A stretch of DNA of 64,000 nucleotides, from positions 181,374-245,373 of the forward strand of contig JAOAFZ010000003.1 of NCBI GenBank assembly GCA_026415975.1, in the 5' to 3' direction. The stretch is from Patescibacteria group bacterium. Lineage in GTDB: Bacteria; Patescibacteriota; Microgenomatia; UBA1406; GWC2-37-13. Of the stretch, positions 37,559 to 46,657 are shown in pieces. Every line of letters starts with the position of its first letter. Within the stretch, counting starts at the first letter, position 1. The notes under the pieces are model-generated. The model was not told the origin of the DNA. It saw nothing but the letters and a program-made list of their open reading frames with translations, and made no database searches. Both the position numbers and the translations under genes were made by a program.

Positions 37559-38116
37559 ATGACCTACGCTGCAGATTTTAATCGGGAAGGAAAGAAGACC
37601 ATTGAGCACCTTCGTGAAGAACTGCAGGGAATACGTACAGGCCGTCCTACGGCAAATGTACTGGAATCAATTACTGTTGATGCTTATGGCGGCACCATGA
37701 AGATGAAGATGAATGAACTGGCCTCCATTTCCAGTGAGGGGCCAACGACTTTGGGTATCAATCCCTTTGATCCTTCAACGGTACAGGACATCGAAAAATC
37801 AATCCTCAAGTCGCCCCTCGGACTGACCCCAAAAGTCATGGGGAACAAGATTCTGGTGGTATTTCCGCCTTTAAATCAGGAGCAGCGCGAAAAGTTTTTG
37901 AAACTCGTCGGTCAGATCGTAGAAGAACACCGCATATCCATACGGAACCATCGGGATGAAATCCGGAAGCGCATAAAATCCGACTTTGATGCGAAGTTGT
38001 TGACAGAAGATGCAAAATACCGCTTTGAAAAAGAAGTGGACGCTGTAAATCAGAAGCTCCTTGATGAAATACAGGGTATACGTGAAAAGAAGGAAGCTGC
38101 GATTATGGAAGTGTAA
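37559..38116 (+). CDS. frr: Ribosome recycling factor
   Basis: RRF splits post-termination ribosomes with EF-G. It is 185 residues with family signatures: ELQGIRTGRPTANVLESITVDAYGG, and LNQEQREKFLKLVGQIVEEHRISIRNHRDE. It starts 10 nt after the tsf stop. Order rpsB-tsf-frr is as in many bacteria, here without pyrH in between. Confidence 0.96.
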   Translation: MTYAADFNREGKKTIEHLREELQGIRTGRPTANVLESITVDAYGGTMKMKMNELASISSEGPTTLGINPFDPSTVQDIEKSILKSPLGLTPKVMGNKILVVFPPLNQEQREKFLKLVGQIVEEHRISIRNHRDEIRKRIKSDFDAKLLTEDAKYRFEKEVDAVNQKLLDEIQGIREKKEAAIMEV

Positions 38117-38169
38117 CTTTTTTTACACTTTCTCACCACTTCCGGAAGACTCCCTGTACAATGATAGCT

Positions 38170-39231
38170 ATGAATGTACTCGCTTTTTTCATAATCCTCG
38201 CTGTACTTGTCCTGATTCATGAATTCGGACACTTTATCGCAGCTAAACGTATGGGTATTAAAGTGGAGGAGTTCGGATTCGGCTTTCCACCCCGTGTCTT
38301 CGGTAAGAAAATCGGGGAGACTCTCTACTCCTACAACCTTTTACCGATCGGTGGCTTTGTAAAAGTTTACGGAGAAGAATACCACGAAGACGAAGGTAAA
38401 ATAGATAAAGCCAGGGCATTTATTTATAAAAAACCATGGCAAAAAAGTATTGTACTGCTTGCCGGAGTTTTTATGAACTTCATCCTTGGGTGGTTCCTTA
38501 TCTCCTACTTGTTTACCCAGGGTATCCCGACGCCAACTGCAAATGCTACCATCAGTGATGTTTCACCGAACTCTCCCGCGGCTGCAGCCGGTTTACGGCA
38601 AGGCGATGAGATTCTCCGGATTCTCGCAGGAACCGATACGATCCAGATAGACACGGCTGCTGACCTTGTTGCTGCTGCAAAACAATATGGCGATACACCA
38701 ATTACCCTCGAGTATGAACGAGACGGTCAGATTGCGACTACTGTCCTAACCCCGCGCGCCAATCCTCCCGCAGGTCAAGGAGCTATCGGCGTTGTGATAA
38801 TGAACTATGAGATAAAACAGTATCCGTGGTATACAGCGCCATACTATGGCCTGCGTCACGCGGCTATTATCACGGTAACAATACTGCGCGAACTTGGAAA
38901 TTTACTTCTTTCGCTGGTAACCTTTCAAGAAACCAAGGTAGATATTACCGGGCCCGTTGGAATTGCCCAATATACAGGGGAAGCTCTGAAATATGGACCA
39001 AATGCCCTACTGGAACTTACGGCACTGCTTTCGTTGAACCTGGCTGTTGTAAACCTTCTCCCGTTTCCGGCACTGGATGGAGGGCGTCTGGTTTTTGTGC
39101 TTTACGAATGGATTACTCGTAAGCGCATTAGCCAGAACTTTGAACGTAATCTGAATTTATTCGGTATTATTACCCTGTTAAGCTTGAGTATTATTGTGAC
39201 TTATTTCGATATTGTCAAGCTTTTTCAATAA
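38170..39231 (+). CDS. rseP: Site-2 protease, RseP-like M50 metalloprotease
   Basis: This 353-residue intramembrane zinc protease cleaves membrane-anchored substrates such as anti-sigma factors. The zinc motif HEFGH is at residues 17-21, within the first membrane helix. A PDZ domain follows (about 110-190, SDVSPNSPAAAAGLRQGDEI). The third zinc ligand is in NLLPFPALDGGR (about 300), between membrane helices. TACAAT (38157-38162) ends 7 nt before the ATG; the ATG at 38161 overlaps that box. The natural substrate is not visible here. Confidence 0.94.
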   Translation: MNVLAFFIILAVLVLIHEFGHFIAAKRMGIKVEEFGFGFPPRVFGKKIGETLYSYNLLPIGGFVKVYGEEYHEDEGKIDKARAFIYKKPWQKSIVLLAGVFMNFILGWFLISYLFTQGIPTPTANATISDVSPNSPAAAAGLRQGDEILRILAGTDTIQIDTAADLVAAAKQYGDTPITLEYERDGQIATTVLTPRANPPAGQGAIGVVIMNYEIKQYPWYTAPYYGLRHAAIITVTILRELGNLLLSLVTFQETKVDITGPVGIAQYTGEALKYGPNALLELTALLSLNLAVVNLLPFPALDGGRLVFVLYEWITRKRISQNFERNLNLFGIITLLSLSIIVTYFDIVKLFQ

Positions 39232-39241
39232 TTCAAGGAGA

Positions 39242-39793
39242 ATGAAGCTTAATTTTGAAAACATAACCATTTCCGGAGGTGTCGCCGTCGGAAAAAACAC
39301 ACTAAAAGACAATCTTCGTCCATATCTGGAGCCACTCGGCTGGAAATTCACCTCAGGGGGGCAAATCCTGCGCGATTTTACGAAGGAGTATGTTCAGCCG
39401 CTTGCTAGTCTTGCCGACGACGAGTTTCATCGAAAGCTCGACCAGCGTACCCTGGACTTGCTTACACGGGAGAAGCACTATGTTATAGAAGCCTGGCTTT
39501 CCGGATTCGTAGCCAGAAAGCTTGAAAACACACTACGTGTTCTCCTAGTATGCGAAGACGATGCTCTCCGTATTGATCGAGTTGCAAACCGGGATAAGCT
39601 GTCGATCCAGCAGGCAAAAGACTTTATTTACCAGCGCGAGCATGATAATTTCACGGAATGGAAACGAATCTATGGCGATTATGACTTCTGGAACCGGGAT
39701 TATTACCATCTGGTGATTGATACATATTCACACGGGCAGGTTGAAACGGTAGGGGTAGTGCTCGAAAAGCTGGGCTATAACACTGCGGCCTAA
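39242..39793 (+). CDS. cmk: Cytidylate kinase-like P-loop kinase
   Basis: This 183-residue P-loop kinase begins ENITISGGVAVGKNTL, with a P-loop GGVAVGKN. The family form is SGxxGSGKxT, so two positions differ. A middle section (REKHYVIEAWLSGFVARKL) and RDKLSIQQAKDFIYQRE resemble the cytidylate-kinase-like family, with an RxxxR-type lid. It probably phosphorylates a nucleoside monophosphate such as CMP, but other small substrates are possible. AAGGAG ends 1 nt before the ATG, too close for a standard Shine-Dalgarno. It follows rseP by 10 nt. Confidence 0.7.
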   Translation: MKLNFENITISGGVAVGKNTLKDNLRPYLEPLGWKFTSGGQILRDFTKEYVQPLASLADDEFHRKLDQRTLDLLTREKHYVIEAWLSGFVARKLENTLRVLLVCEDDALRIDRVANRDKLSIQQAKDFIYQREHDNFTEWKRIYGDYDFWNRDYYHLVIDTYSHGQVETVGVVLEKLGYNTAA

Positions 39794-40233
39794 GCAGTTT
39801 TCAGAGCATTCACTGTGGAAATCCATTACGGTACTGGTCAGGTATCTGCAAAAATAGTGTAATCGGAAAGCCACCAAGCGGAAAAAGCAACGCTAGAACG
39901 ACTACTTAGAGCCGGGGATAAGACGCAATTGTCTCTTCTGATGGCATCAGTCTTGTAGGGGCGAGATACTAAGCAATTCCACGGAAAAACCAGCCTTTAA
40001 CACGTGCAGGTGCCCCGAGTATCAGTTTAGCGTTAGTCAGCGCGAATGCCACGTACCCGGGTAGCCTCCAGAAGACGAGCAGACTTATCTGTACCAGCAC
40101 TCTGCATAATTCCACAAGCAACTTTGGCCAGCGCCTGCGAGAGTGCTCCTTGGGTTGAGCTATACGTGAATGCCGTGGGTTCAGTCAGGCCTAAAGTATA
40201 GGGAAATGCTCTTTACAATCCGGGTATACTTCA
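39794..40233 (-). other. 440-bp gap with a start-less open stretch
   Basis: No gene is recognised here. On the minus strand, 40212 to 40033 is open for 59 codons and has a protein-like composition (LGLTEPTAFTYSSTQGALSQ and onward, ending RGIRAD). It lacks an initial ATG, GTG or TTG. I cannot tell a decayed gene remnant from chance. I see no tmRNA, RNase P or SRP RNA signature. Confidence 0.3.
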
Positions 40234-41571
40234 TCATACACGAGCTGTATTTTCACTTTCATCTGTAAACAAGTGAAGTGTGGCCGCACCTGACCTTTCG
40301 CTTAGAGATTCTGGTGAATGAGTTTCATCGGGAAGCTGTTGCACCTTGCCGAGCCTTCGTTCAATCGTTCGTGATTTCCGCGTCGCATCCTCGATTGTTT
40401 TACTTGCCTGACGCAGTTTATCGTTCGTTTTATCCAGCAAGTCTCCGAACTTGCCGAATTCCTGTTTAACCGCACCCAGAATAGACCAGACCTCACTCGA
40501 GCGTTTTTCGATGGCAAGAGTGCGAAAGCCCATCTGGAGGCTATTCAGGAGCGCTGCTATCGTATTGGGACCACACACCACAACCCGGTATTGGCGTTGA
40601 ATCGCTTCGCAGAGGCCAAGTCGCTGGGTAACTTCGGCATACAAGCCTTCGATCGGGAGATAAAGGACAGCAAAATCAGTGGTATTCGGGGGATCGATAT
40701 ACTTCTCGGAGATACTTTTTGCCTCCAGCTTAATGCGGGCTTCCAGTGCCTTTTGGGCAGCTTCCACTTCCGCTATATCGGCTTTTTCCTGGGCGGCAAT
40801 AAGACGCTGATAATCTTTTATGGGAAACTTGGCATCGATGGGAAGCCATATCTGTTTCACTTCAGCGGATTTTCCCGGGAGTCTGATCGCAAATTCCACC
40901 CGATCCGAAGAGCCCTTCCGCGTGGCAACGTTCACTGCGTACTGTTCAACCGTGAGAATCTGTTCCAGCAGACTACTCAACTGCACCTCGCCCCAGGTCC
41001 CGCGAGTTTTTACATTCGTGAGCACTCGCTTGAGATCACCCACTCCTGCCGCAAGTGTCTGCATCTCACCGAGACCTTTATGCACCATCTCGAGACGATC
41101 GCTCACAAGCTTGAACGACTCACCCAGCCGTCTTTCCAGAGTACTGTGCAGTTTTTCATCTACGGTAGCCCGCATTTTTTCCAGTTTTTCGCTGTTATCC
41201 TTCTGCAATGACTCCATTTTCGCTTCCACAGTTTCCCGGATTTTCTCGAGTCGCTCCTCGTTGCGGACAGCCATAACGGAGATTCGTTTGTCTAGTGCCG
41301 CACTCATCTCGAGGATACGCTTGTCCACAGAGTCTCCGAAGTTTTTTAGCGAACTATGTAGCTCGTCACGAAGCGCCTTTTCGCCGTCGCGACTTTCTTT
41401 GCGAGAAGTCGCACTTTCATCGCGAATAAAGCGCTGTATTGCACCGAAATTGTCTTCAAAGGTTTTCTTAAGCGGAGCGACATCCACTTCCTGCCTGCGG
41501 GTAAGGAGTACTGCCAGGATAATAGCGTTGAGTACAGTCGCAACAAGAGATGTAATAAGTGCGATATCCAT
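40234..41571 (-). CDS. rmuC: RmuC-family DNA recombination protein
   Basis: RmuC proteins limit inversions at short inverted repeats and have a nuclease-like core. This one is 445 residues: an N-terminal membrane helix (ALITSLVATVLNAIILAVLL), a long coiled coil (about 40-180) and the RmuC core. The core shows TRGTWGEVQLSSLLEQIL, EFAIRLPG, LPIDAKFPIKDYQRL and TTDFAVLYLPIEGLYAEV. TATAAT on the minus strand lies 8 nt before the ATG, with AGGAG in between. Confidence 0.93.
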   Translation of the reverse strand: MDIALITSLVATVLNAIILAVLLTRRQEVDVAPLKKTFEDNFGAIQRFIRDESATSRKESRDGEKALRDELHSSLKNFGDSVDKRILEMSAALDKRISVMAVRNEERLEKIRETVEAKMESLQKDNSEKLEKMRATVDEKLHSTLERRLGESFKLVSDRLEMVHKGLGEMQTLAAGVGDLKRVLTNVKTRGTWGEVQLSSLLEQILTVEQYAVNVATRKGSSDRVEFAIRLPGKSAEVKQIWLPIDAKFPIKDYQRLIAAQEKADIAEVEAAQKALEARIKLEAKSISEKYIDPPNTTDFAVLYLPIEGLYAEVTQRLGLCEAIQRQYRVVVCGPNTIAALLNSLQMGFRTLAIEKRSSEVWSILGAVKQEFGKFGDLLDKTNDKLRQASKTIEDATRKSRTIERRLGKVQQLPDETHSPESLSERSGAATLHLFTDESENTARV

Positions 41572-41655
41572 TGCTCCTAATTATAGCCGATTTCACCGTG
41601 AACTGGTGAACAATCGTCTTTAAGAGGTAGCGGCATCCGGTATACTACCTAGTGT

Positions 41656-42321
41656 ATGTTTCCCCTAAGAGACAGCTCTACCAGCCGCACCGGATTTGCG
41701 TTTTTCACCTATCTTCTGATAATAACAACGGTGGCTGTTTTCTTTATGCAGCCCACGAGTGAGGTGGAGCTTTTTGCGTTTTTACAGCAATGGGCCGTAG
41801 TTCCACGACTTATAGACTGGACTCGCCCGGATACGCTGCTTCCGCTTATCACCTCGGTATTCCTGCATGCCAACCTATTTCACCTGTTCTCGAATGTTTG
41901 GTTTCTGCATATCTATGGCGATAACGTGGAACACGATCTCGGACCGGTTGCATACCTGCTCTTTTACCTTGCCGGGGGAATTGCTGCGGCAGTAGCACAG
42001 CTTGCATTTACCAGCGCCACAAGTGAGATTCCCTTACTCGGAGCAAGCGGCGCCATTGCCGCAGTTATGGGATACTACATAGCACGGTTTCCCCGGAACC
42101 GCATAACTTCTCTGGTTCTTTCCTTCGGATATGTAAGTACGGTTCAGCTTCCCGCAACATTCGTACTTCTGATGTGGATTGGTCTGCAGATACTGAATGG
42201 ATTCGGCAGTCTGGGTATGGAGGGAGGCGGGGTAGCCTGGTGGGCCCACATCGGAGGATTCGTGTTCGGATTGGGTATTGGGATTCTCCGGAATGCGTTT
42301 GGTGCTCATACGTTGCGGTAA
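41656..42321 (+). CDS. Rhomboid-family intramembrane serine protease
   Basis: This 221-residue membrane protein has about six helices. The catalytic serine lies in LLGASGAIAAVMG (Ser near 131) and the catalytic histidine in WWAHIGGFVFG (near 197). HANLFHLFSNVWFLHIYG gives the conserved HxxxN-type helix. It should cleave membrane proteins within the bilayer. TATACT lies 9 nt before the ATG. It is divergent from rmuC. Confidence 0.92.
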   Translation: MFPLRDSSTSRTGFAFFTYLLIITTVAVFFMQPTSEVELFAFLQQWAVVPRLIDWTRPDTLLPLITSVFLHANLFHLFSNVWFLHIYGDNVEHDLGPVAYLLFYLAGGIAAAVAQLAFTSATSEIPLLGASGAIAAVMGYYIARFPRNRITSLVLSFGYVSTVQLPATFVLLMWIGLQILNGFGSLGMEGGGVAWWAHIGGFVFGLGIGILRNAFGAHTLR

Positions 42322-42374
42322 CTCTCAGAAGTGTGCCCTATAGTACAAATGTGTGATATAATACTTACTGAGCT

Positions 42375-42989
42375 ATGAAAACAGAAATTATTCTTCCCAA
42401 TTTTTACGAGTTGTGGCCTGATCTTAATCCCGGTCTAACTGAGCAATTAATTCGTAAAATAGGGAAATGGAAAATGCCCCTACCGGAAACCGCACGCCGA
42501 CCCCCCTCGATGCGGGACGTAGTCAAGGCATTCATGGACGGTAATGATGTACCTGTACTTGGTCCCGATATATTCACCCCAGGGAATGCAAGGACGTTTC
42601 TCGACTGGTTGACCGCTATACTTACGGCCACGGAAGAGGAACCATTCCAGGAACCCGAGTTTCCTACGGTACCGGGTTTTTACCGAGAAATGGTGAAAGC
42701 AGCACAGGGAGGAAAGCCCGATCGGGTTGCATTAATCCATGTTACCGCTACAAAGATTATACCAGGGTATCCATCCTTCCCTATAGAGTATGGACTCGCT
42801 CTGGAGGGTGCTTATAGGATGCTTGCAGAAAGGCTTCGGGTGCAGTCTTTGCTGCTAGATGCTCCAGACATCGATTCGCTGATTTGGCTTAATGAAGAGG
42901 CGGAAAAGTGCAAAAACCGTGCAGGTATTATCCATGCTATGGCGGTAGTACTCCCATACCATTTGCCACTTACAGACACAGAACGGTAA
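42375..42989 (+). CDS. Protein of unknown function
   Basis: This 204-residue soluble protein, which I do not recognise, begins MKTEIILPNFYELWPDLNPG. It has many prolines in the first half, a DGNDVPVLGPDIFTPGNAR segment, a strand RVALIHVTATKI and a helical C-terminal part. No signal peptide or membrane helix is seen. TATAAT lies 12 nt before the ATG. Base composition is like its neighbours. Its end overlaps an antisense open stretch by 20 nt. Confidence 0.65.
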   Translation: MKTEIILPNFYELWPDLNPGLTEQLIRKIGKWKMPLPETARRPPSMRDVVKAFMDGNDVPVLGPDIFTPGNARTFLDWLTAILTATEEEPFQEPEFPTVPGFYREMVKAAQGGKPDRVALIHVTATKIIPGYPSFPIEYGLALEGAYRMLAERLRVQSLLLDAPDIDSLIWLNEEAEKCKNRAGIIHAMAVVLPYHLPLTDTER

Positions 42990-43302
42990 GGTATAAACGT
43001 AACTTTGGGTCTCCAGGAAGAATCCTGCGCCGTTTACACTGCCACCAAAACGAGTGCCGCAAAGAAAGTGGCCAGACCTCACCCGCATCCTTTACCTTTT
43101 TCAGAAGTTCTTTTCTTGATAGCCCGTTGCCGCTCCTGCACTGCCACTGATCCAGAAGACGGTAAGGGGTAGCGGCAGTCAGGCGGATGTTATTTGTCCA
43201 GAGGCGCTTATGGCGGGGAATCTCTCGAGCCCAGCTGATATAGTAAATGAATGTCGCCCGAAGCCAGCGTCTTTACGGGTCGAGTATGGCCCGCGCGATC
43301 AT
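42970..43302 (-). pseudogene. Probable gene remnant with an in-frame stop
   Basis: On the minus strand an ATG at 43302 gives nine codons (MIARAILDP), then an in-frame TAA, then 100 open codons ending at 42970. The downstream frame looks protein-like: ISWAREIPRHKRLWTNNIRL, LSRKELLKKVKDAGEVWPLS and RRRILPGDPKLRLYL. No usable start follows the stop. I do not recognise the family. It could be a nonsense-mutated or vestigial gene. Confidence 0.4.
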
Positions 43303-43571
43303 TCAAATGAAGTTTATGTAAAAGAAATAACTAAAATCAACCGTAAGCCGATCAATTCCGGGGTTGATAGTACCATTCTTCAAATACTGCGGAAGCTTCT
43401 GCACCTACTTCACGCCGTCGCGGCAGACCACCAAAAAAACCTGCCGGTTCAAGTTAAGATAAACTGAGCAAGCGAATCGAGGAATATCCTTTGTACTCTA
43501 ACGTCGCCGCGTGCGGTATAATCCTTTTACATCTAAAAACCCCATTTGTTAGCATTTTCAAAAACGTAGCT
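43303..43571. other. Gap of ~270 bp before the small membrane protein
   Basis: No convincing gene is seen. A plus-strand frame at 43210-43467 (85 codons) exists but has no promoter or family match. GGTATAATCC at about 43512 could be a -10 for the gene at 43572, which would then have a leader of roughly 45 nt. Confidence 0.3.
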
Positions 43572-43781
43572 ATGGAACCGTATCAGATTTTCCGTTTCGC
43601 ATGTATTGCCGGTCTGGGTGTTCTTGCTTTTGTGATCGGATACAAACGCTGGCCCGCTGAGATGAACGCGAAGAATCGTAAGGAGCGTACCCGGGTGCGG
43701 CTGTATCTGATCGGTATCTACGCGATGATGCTTGCGGTATACTTTGTGTTTGAACATATTGCCGCACAACTTTTTTTCTAA
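43572..43781 (+). CDS. Small two-helix membrane protein, unknown function
   Basis: This 69-residue protein has two hydrophobic segments, at about 7-23 (FRFACIAGLGVLAFVIG) and about 46-65 (LYLIGIYAMMLAVYFVF). A basic loop (YKRW...NRKERTRVR) joins them. No family is recognised. It precedes proS by 47 nt. Confidence 0.6.
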   Translation: MEPYQIFRFACIAGLGVLAFVIGYKRWPAEMNAKNRKERTRVRLYLIGIYAMMLAVYFVFEHIAAQLFF

Positions 43782-43828
43782 CAATTATCCGTAGTAGACA
43801 GCCATCTGAGCTACACACTTTTTTTCTT

Positions 43829-45547
43829 ATGTATCAATCCCGCCTTTTCGGCAAAACCAACAAAACCTCGCAGGAGTACGAGAGTACGAACGCAACCTAT
43901 CTTATCAAGGCCGGATTCGTGGACCAGGTGATGGCCGGGGGCTATACCTTCCTCACGCTGGGCAACCGGGTACTGCAGAAGATTGAGAACATCGTCCGCG
44001 AAGAGATGGACACCATAAGTACCGAAGTGCTCATGCCGTCTATTGTACCGACGGCGCTGTGGGAGCAGTCTGGGCGTCTGGAGACGATCGATGTGCTTAT
44101 GAAGACGATTCCTGCGAACAAGAAAGCCGCGGAAAAGAACGACTCGGAGTATGTACTGAACTGTACACATGAAGATGTGGTTACGCCGCTCGCTAAAAAG
44201 CTCTATCCCTCCTACCGGGATCTGCCTATGACGGTATACCAGATTCAGACAAAGTTTCGCAACGAGCCGCGCGCCAAGAGCGGGCTGCTGCGCTGCCGCG
44301 AGTTCCGGATGAAGGACATGTACAGCTTTCACACCACGAACGAGGATCTTTTACGGTTTTACGAGGTGGTCAAAGAAGCCTACTGGCGCGTTTACGAGCG
44401 TCTGGGTCTGAAGGATTATACTTATGTTGCGTTGGCTAGCGGTGGCGACTTTACGAAGAACTTCTCCCACGAGTTCCAGGTGAAGGTGAGAGCGGGGGAG
44501 GATGTACTGTTCCACGTGCCGAGCAAGAACTTGACCTTTAACCGCGAAGTGGCACCAAGCATGGCGCCTCCTATCGACGACAGCGCGGAGGAGCTCAAGC
44601 CCCTTGAGCACGTGGAGAGCCCGGGAATGATCGGGGTGCAGCAGATCGCGGACTTTCTGGGAATCCCGACGACGAAAACGATCAAGACGATGCTCTTCGA
44701 GGATCAAGATGGGAAGGTAATCGCCGCCGCGGTGCGAGGAGACTACGACGTGGATGAGAACAAGCTGAAAAAGGCCGCGGGCGTGGAGAGCCTGACACTC
44801 GCGAGCGAGGCCACGATAAAGCGCGTTACCGGGGCGGAGATCGGCTACGCCGGCATCCTGAACCTGCCCGCGGAGGTACGGGTGTTAGTAGATGATGCCC
44901 TTAAAGGCCGCCGCAACATGGAGATGGGCGCGAACCGCACCAACTACCACAGCGTGAACGTGAACTTCGGCCGCGATTTGCCGGAGCCGGAGCAGTACTA
45001 CGACATCAAGGTGGCCAAGGAAGGCGATCTGTACCCCGAGACGGGGGAGCTGTACGAGGTGTTCAGGGCCGCCGAGGTGGGGAACATCTTCCCGCTGGAA
45101 ACTAAGTTCTCGAAGGCCTTCGACTACAAGTTTATCGACAATGAGGGCAAGCAGCAGCTCGTGTACATGGGCAGCTACGGGATCGGCACGAGCCGGATTA
45201 TGGGTGTGCTGGTTGAGCTGTTTCACGATGACAAAGGAATTATCTGGCCGGAAGCAGTAGCACCCTACCGCGTGCACCTAATCGGCATCGCACTTGACGA
45301 CTCGGCGGTGCGCGCCAGAGCAGAGGAAGTTTATAAGATGTTAACCGCAAAAGGTGTAGAGGTGCTTTTCGACGACCGCGACGTACGGCCGGGCGAAAAA
45401 TTCGCTGACGCAGACCTGATCGGTATCCCGCACCGTATCGTGGTGTCCAGAAAAACCGCCGACCGAGTAGAGTACAAGCGCCGCGATAAGACTGAGACCC
45501 GGATGATGGATTTGGAGGAGCTATGCGTGCTATTGGCTTTAAAATAG
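43829..45547 (+). CDS. proS: Prolyl-tRNA synthetase
   Basis: This class II synthetase charges tRNA-Pro. At 572 residues it has the bacterial-type architecture with a YbaK-like editing insertion (about 250-385; KTIKTMLFEDQDGKVIAAAVRGD). Motif 2 region is TKFRNEPRAKSGLLRCREFRMKDMYSFH, and motif 3 is GSYGIGTSRIMGVLVE. A C-terminal anticodon-binding domain shows VLFDDRDVRPGEKFADADLIGIP. The gene, most of all 44.45-45.2 kb, uses G- and C-ending codons (GAG, CTG, AAG, GTG) far more than its neighbours, which suggests transfer. No clear Shine-Dalgarno is seen. Confidence 0.96.
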   Translation: MYQSRLFGKTNKTSQEYESTNATYLIKAGFVDQVMAGGYTFLTLGNRVLQKIENIVREEMDTISTEVLMPSIVPTALWEQSGRLETIDVLMKTIPANKKAAEKNDSEYVLNCTHEDVVTPLAKKLYPSYRDLPMTVYQIQTKFRNEPRAKSGLLRCREFRMKDMYSFHTTNEDLLRFYEVVKEAYWRVYERLGLKDYTYVALASGGDFTKNFSHEFQVKVRAGEDVLFHVPSKNLTFNREVAPSMAPPIDDSAEELKPLEHVESPGMIGVQQIADFLGIPTTKTIKTMLFEDQDGKVIAAAVRGDYDVDENKLKKAAGVESLTLASEATIKRVTGAEIGYAGILNLPAEVRVLVDDALKGRRNMEMGANRTNYHSVNVNFGRDLPEPEQYYDIKVAKEGDLYPETGELYEVFRAAEVGNIFPLETKFSKAFDYKFIDNEGKQQLVYMGSYGIGTSRIMGVLVELFHDDKGIIWPEAVAPYRVHLIGIALDDSAVRARAEEVYKMLTAKGVEVLFDDRDVRPGEKFADADLIGIPHRIVVSRKTADRVEYKRRDKTETRMMDLEELCVLLALK

Positions 45548-45595
45548 CGTTCTGTTTACATAAGGCTACTATTTTCTATAATAAAGCAATAAAGC

Positions 45596-46321
45596 ATGGA
45601 TACCTCCGCGCAATCACTAACATCTGGTGTGCCGCCAAAGTCACACGTGAATCCTCTGTTGCGGCTCTGGGGTTCTTCTTTTGCGGTTGCAGGTCTTCTG
45701 TACGGTTTTTTCTTAGCCTACGCCGCTGGACTGACTGGCTCGATCTCTCAACTCTCCCTCACAATGGCATTCGCGGGAACAGGAGCTATTCTGATCGGCA
45801 CATCGTTTGCGCTCAGTGGAATCTGCTATTTTTTCAACTTCGCAGACCGGCATATCGGATACCGGAAGTATCTGGGACTTCTGGGGTATTATAGTGCGCT
45901 TGCCTATGCTCTTCTGCTAATTCCGCTCGAACCTGAGCGCTACTGGAGTGGCTGGCCACAAACCGTATTGCAGCCGGATGTACAGCTGGGGCTGACTGCT
46001 ATGGCTATCCTGACCCTTATGGCGCTGGTGTCGAATACTAAAGCAATGCAGTTGCTCGGCCCGGAGCGCTGGCGGGAAATCCTCCGGCTGGGGTATGTTG
46101 CATATTTTCTTCTGGTTATCCGGGCAACTTATCTAGATTTTGAGCTATGGACTGCCTGGTTTGCCCAACCGGTAACCTTACCACCGTTCCGGCTCACACT
46201 CTCAGTATTCGCCATATTGGTAATTCTCTTGCGGATTGCCGTTTCGATTCATAAGCGGTTTAGCCTGAAAGGAAACCGCCCGCATTTGACAAAGCTATCT
46301 ACCGCGACAGAACCGGCGTAA
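45596..46321 (+). CDS. Ferric-reductase-like (MsrQ-type) membrane protein lacking heme histidines
   Basis: This 241-residue protein has six or seven hydrophobic helices and resembles the MsrQ/YedZ membrane domain. RKYLGLLGYYSALAYALL aligns with the helix RRLLGLWCF..LH, and NTKAMQLLGPERWREILRLGYVAYFLLVIRATYLDF with [21 protein letters not shown]..HYLW. At all the histidine sites (YALLH, QLHN, IHYLW) this protein has other residues, so it should not bind heme as MsrQ does. Function is unknown. Confidence 0.55.
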   Translation: MDTSAQSLTSGVPPKSHVNPLLRLWGSSFAVAGLLYGFFLAYAAGLTGSISQLSLTMAFAGTGAILIGTSFALSGICYFFNFADRHIGYRKYLGLLGYYSALAYALLLIPLEPERYWSGWPQTVLQPDVQLGLTAMAILTLMALVSNTKAMQLLGPERWREILRLGYVAYFLLVIRATYLDFELWTAWFAQPVTLPPFRLTLSVFAILVILLRIAVSIHKRFSLKGNRPHLTKLSTATEPA

Positions 46322-46657
46322 CCTCTTGACGGTACCGCTCCGTATTCCAAGCGGGAACGCAAACCATCCGGATTCAGCTGAAACCATCCTGGTTCAGGTG
46401 GAATTTTACCCGGCATTCTTGACGCAAGGTACACACCAGTAACCCCGAGGATTCCTAGATCAGGAGCGTATGGCAAATCCAGCCGATAATATCTATAATC
46501 ACTCTGGTGGGAATCTCCACGAGAAATGGTGGTACAAATGTACATTACGCACCGATGCTTGTGAACATAGCCGCGAAAGGTGATACGCAGGCAAGTGTAT
46601 CATACCCGGTATAACGGCTAGTCTTGAGTGATCGATTCTGTTTGGCTACAATGGGTT
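46322..46657. other. Gap of ~335 bp
   Basis: It holds an imperfect direct repeat of about 20 bp (46364-46403, two copies of AACCATCC followed by TTCAG). The glycosidase promoter is at its end. A minus-strand open frame (46545-46249) overlaps the preceding gene and is judged unlikely. Confidence 0.3.
46624..46652 (+). promoter_or_regulatory. Promoter of the dockerin-type glycosidase gene
   Basis: TTGAGT (46624-46629) and TACAAT (46647-46652) are 17 nt apart. The -10 ends 5 nt before the ATG at 46658. A second possible start, the ATG at 46721, has GGAGG 3 nt upstream, so either leaderless or Shine-Dalgarno-led initiation is possible. Confidence 0.6.

Noticed and set aside
43210..43467. Plus-strand frame of 85 codons
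   Set aside because: No promoter, no ribosome site and no family; the opposite strand reads more like protein in part of this interval.
46249..46545. Minus-strand frame of 98 codons with fairly normal codon use
   Set aside because: It overlaps the end of the MsrQ-like gene by 73 nt, has no -10 or Shine-Dalgarno and matches no family; chance frame is the simpler view.
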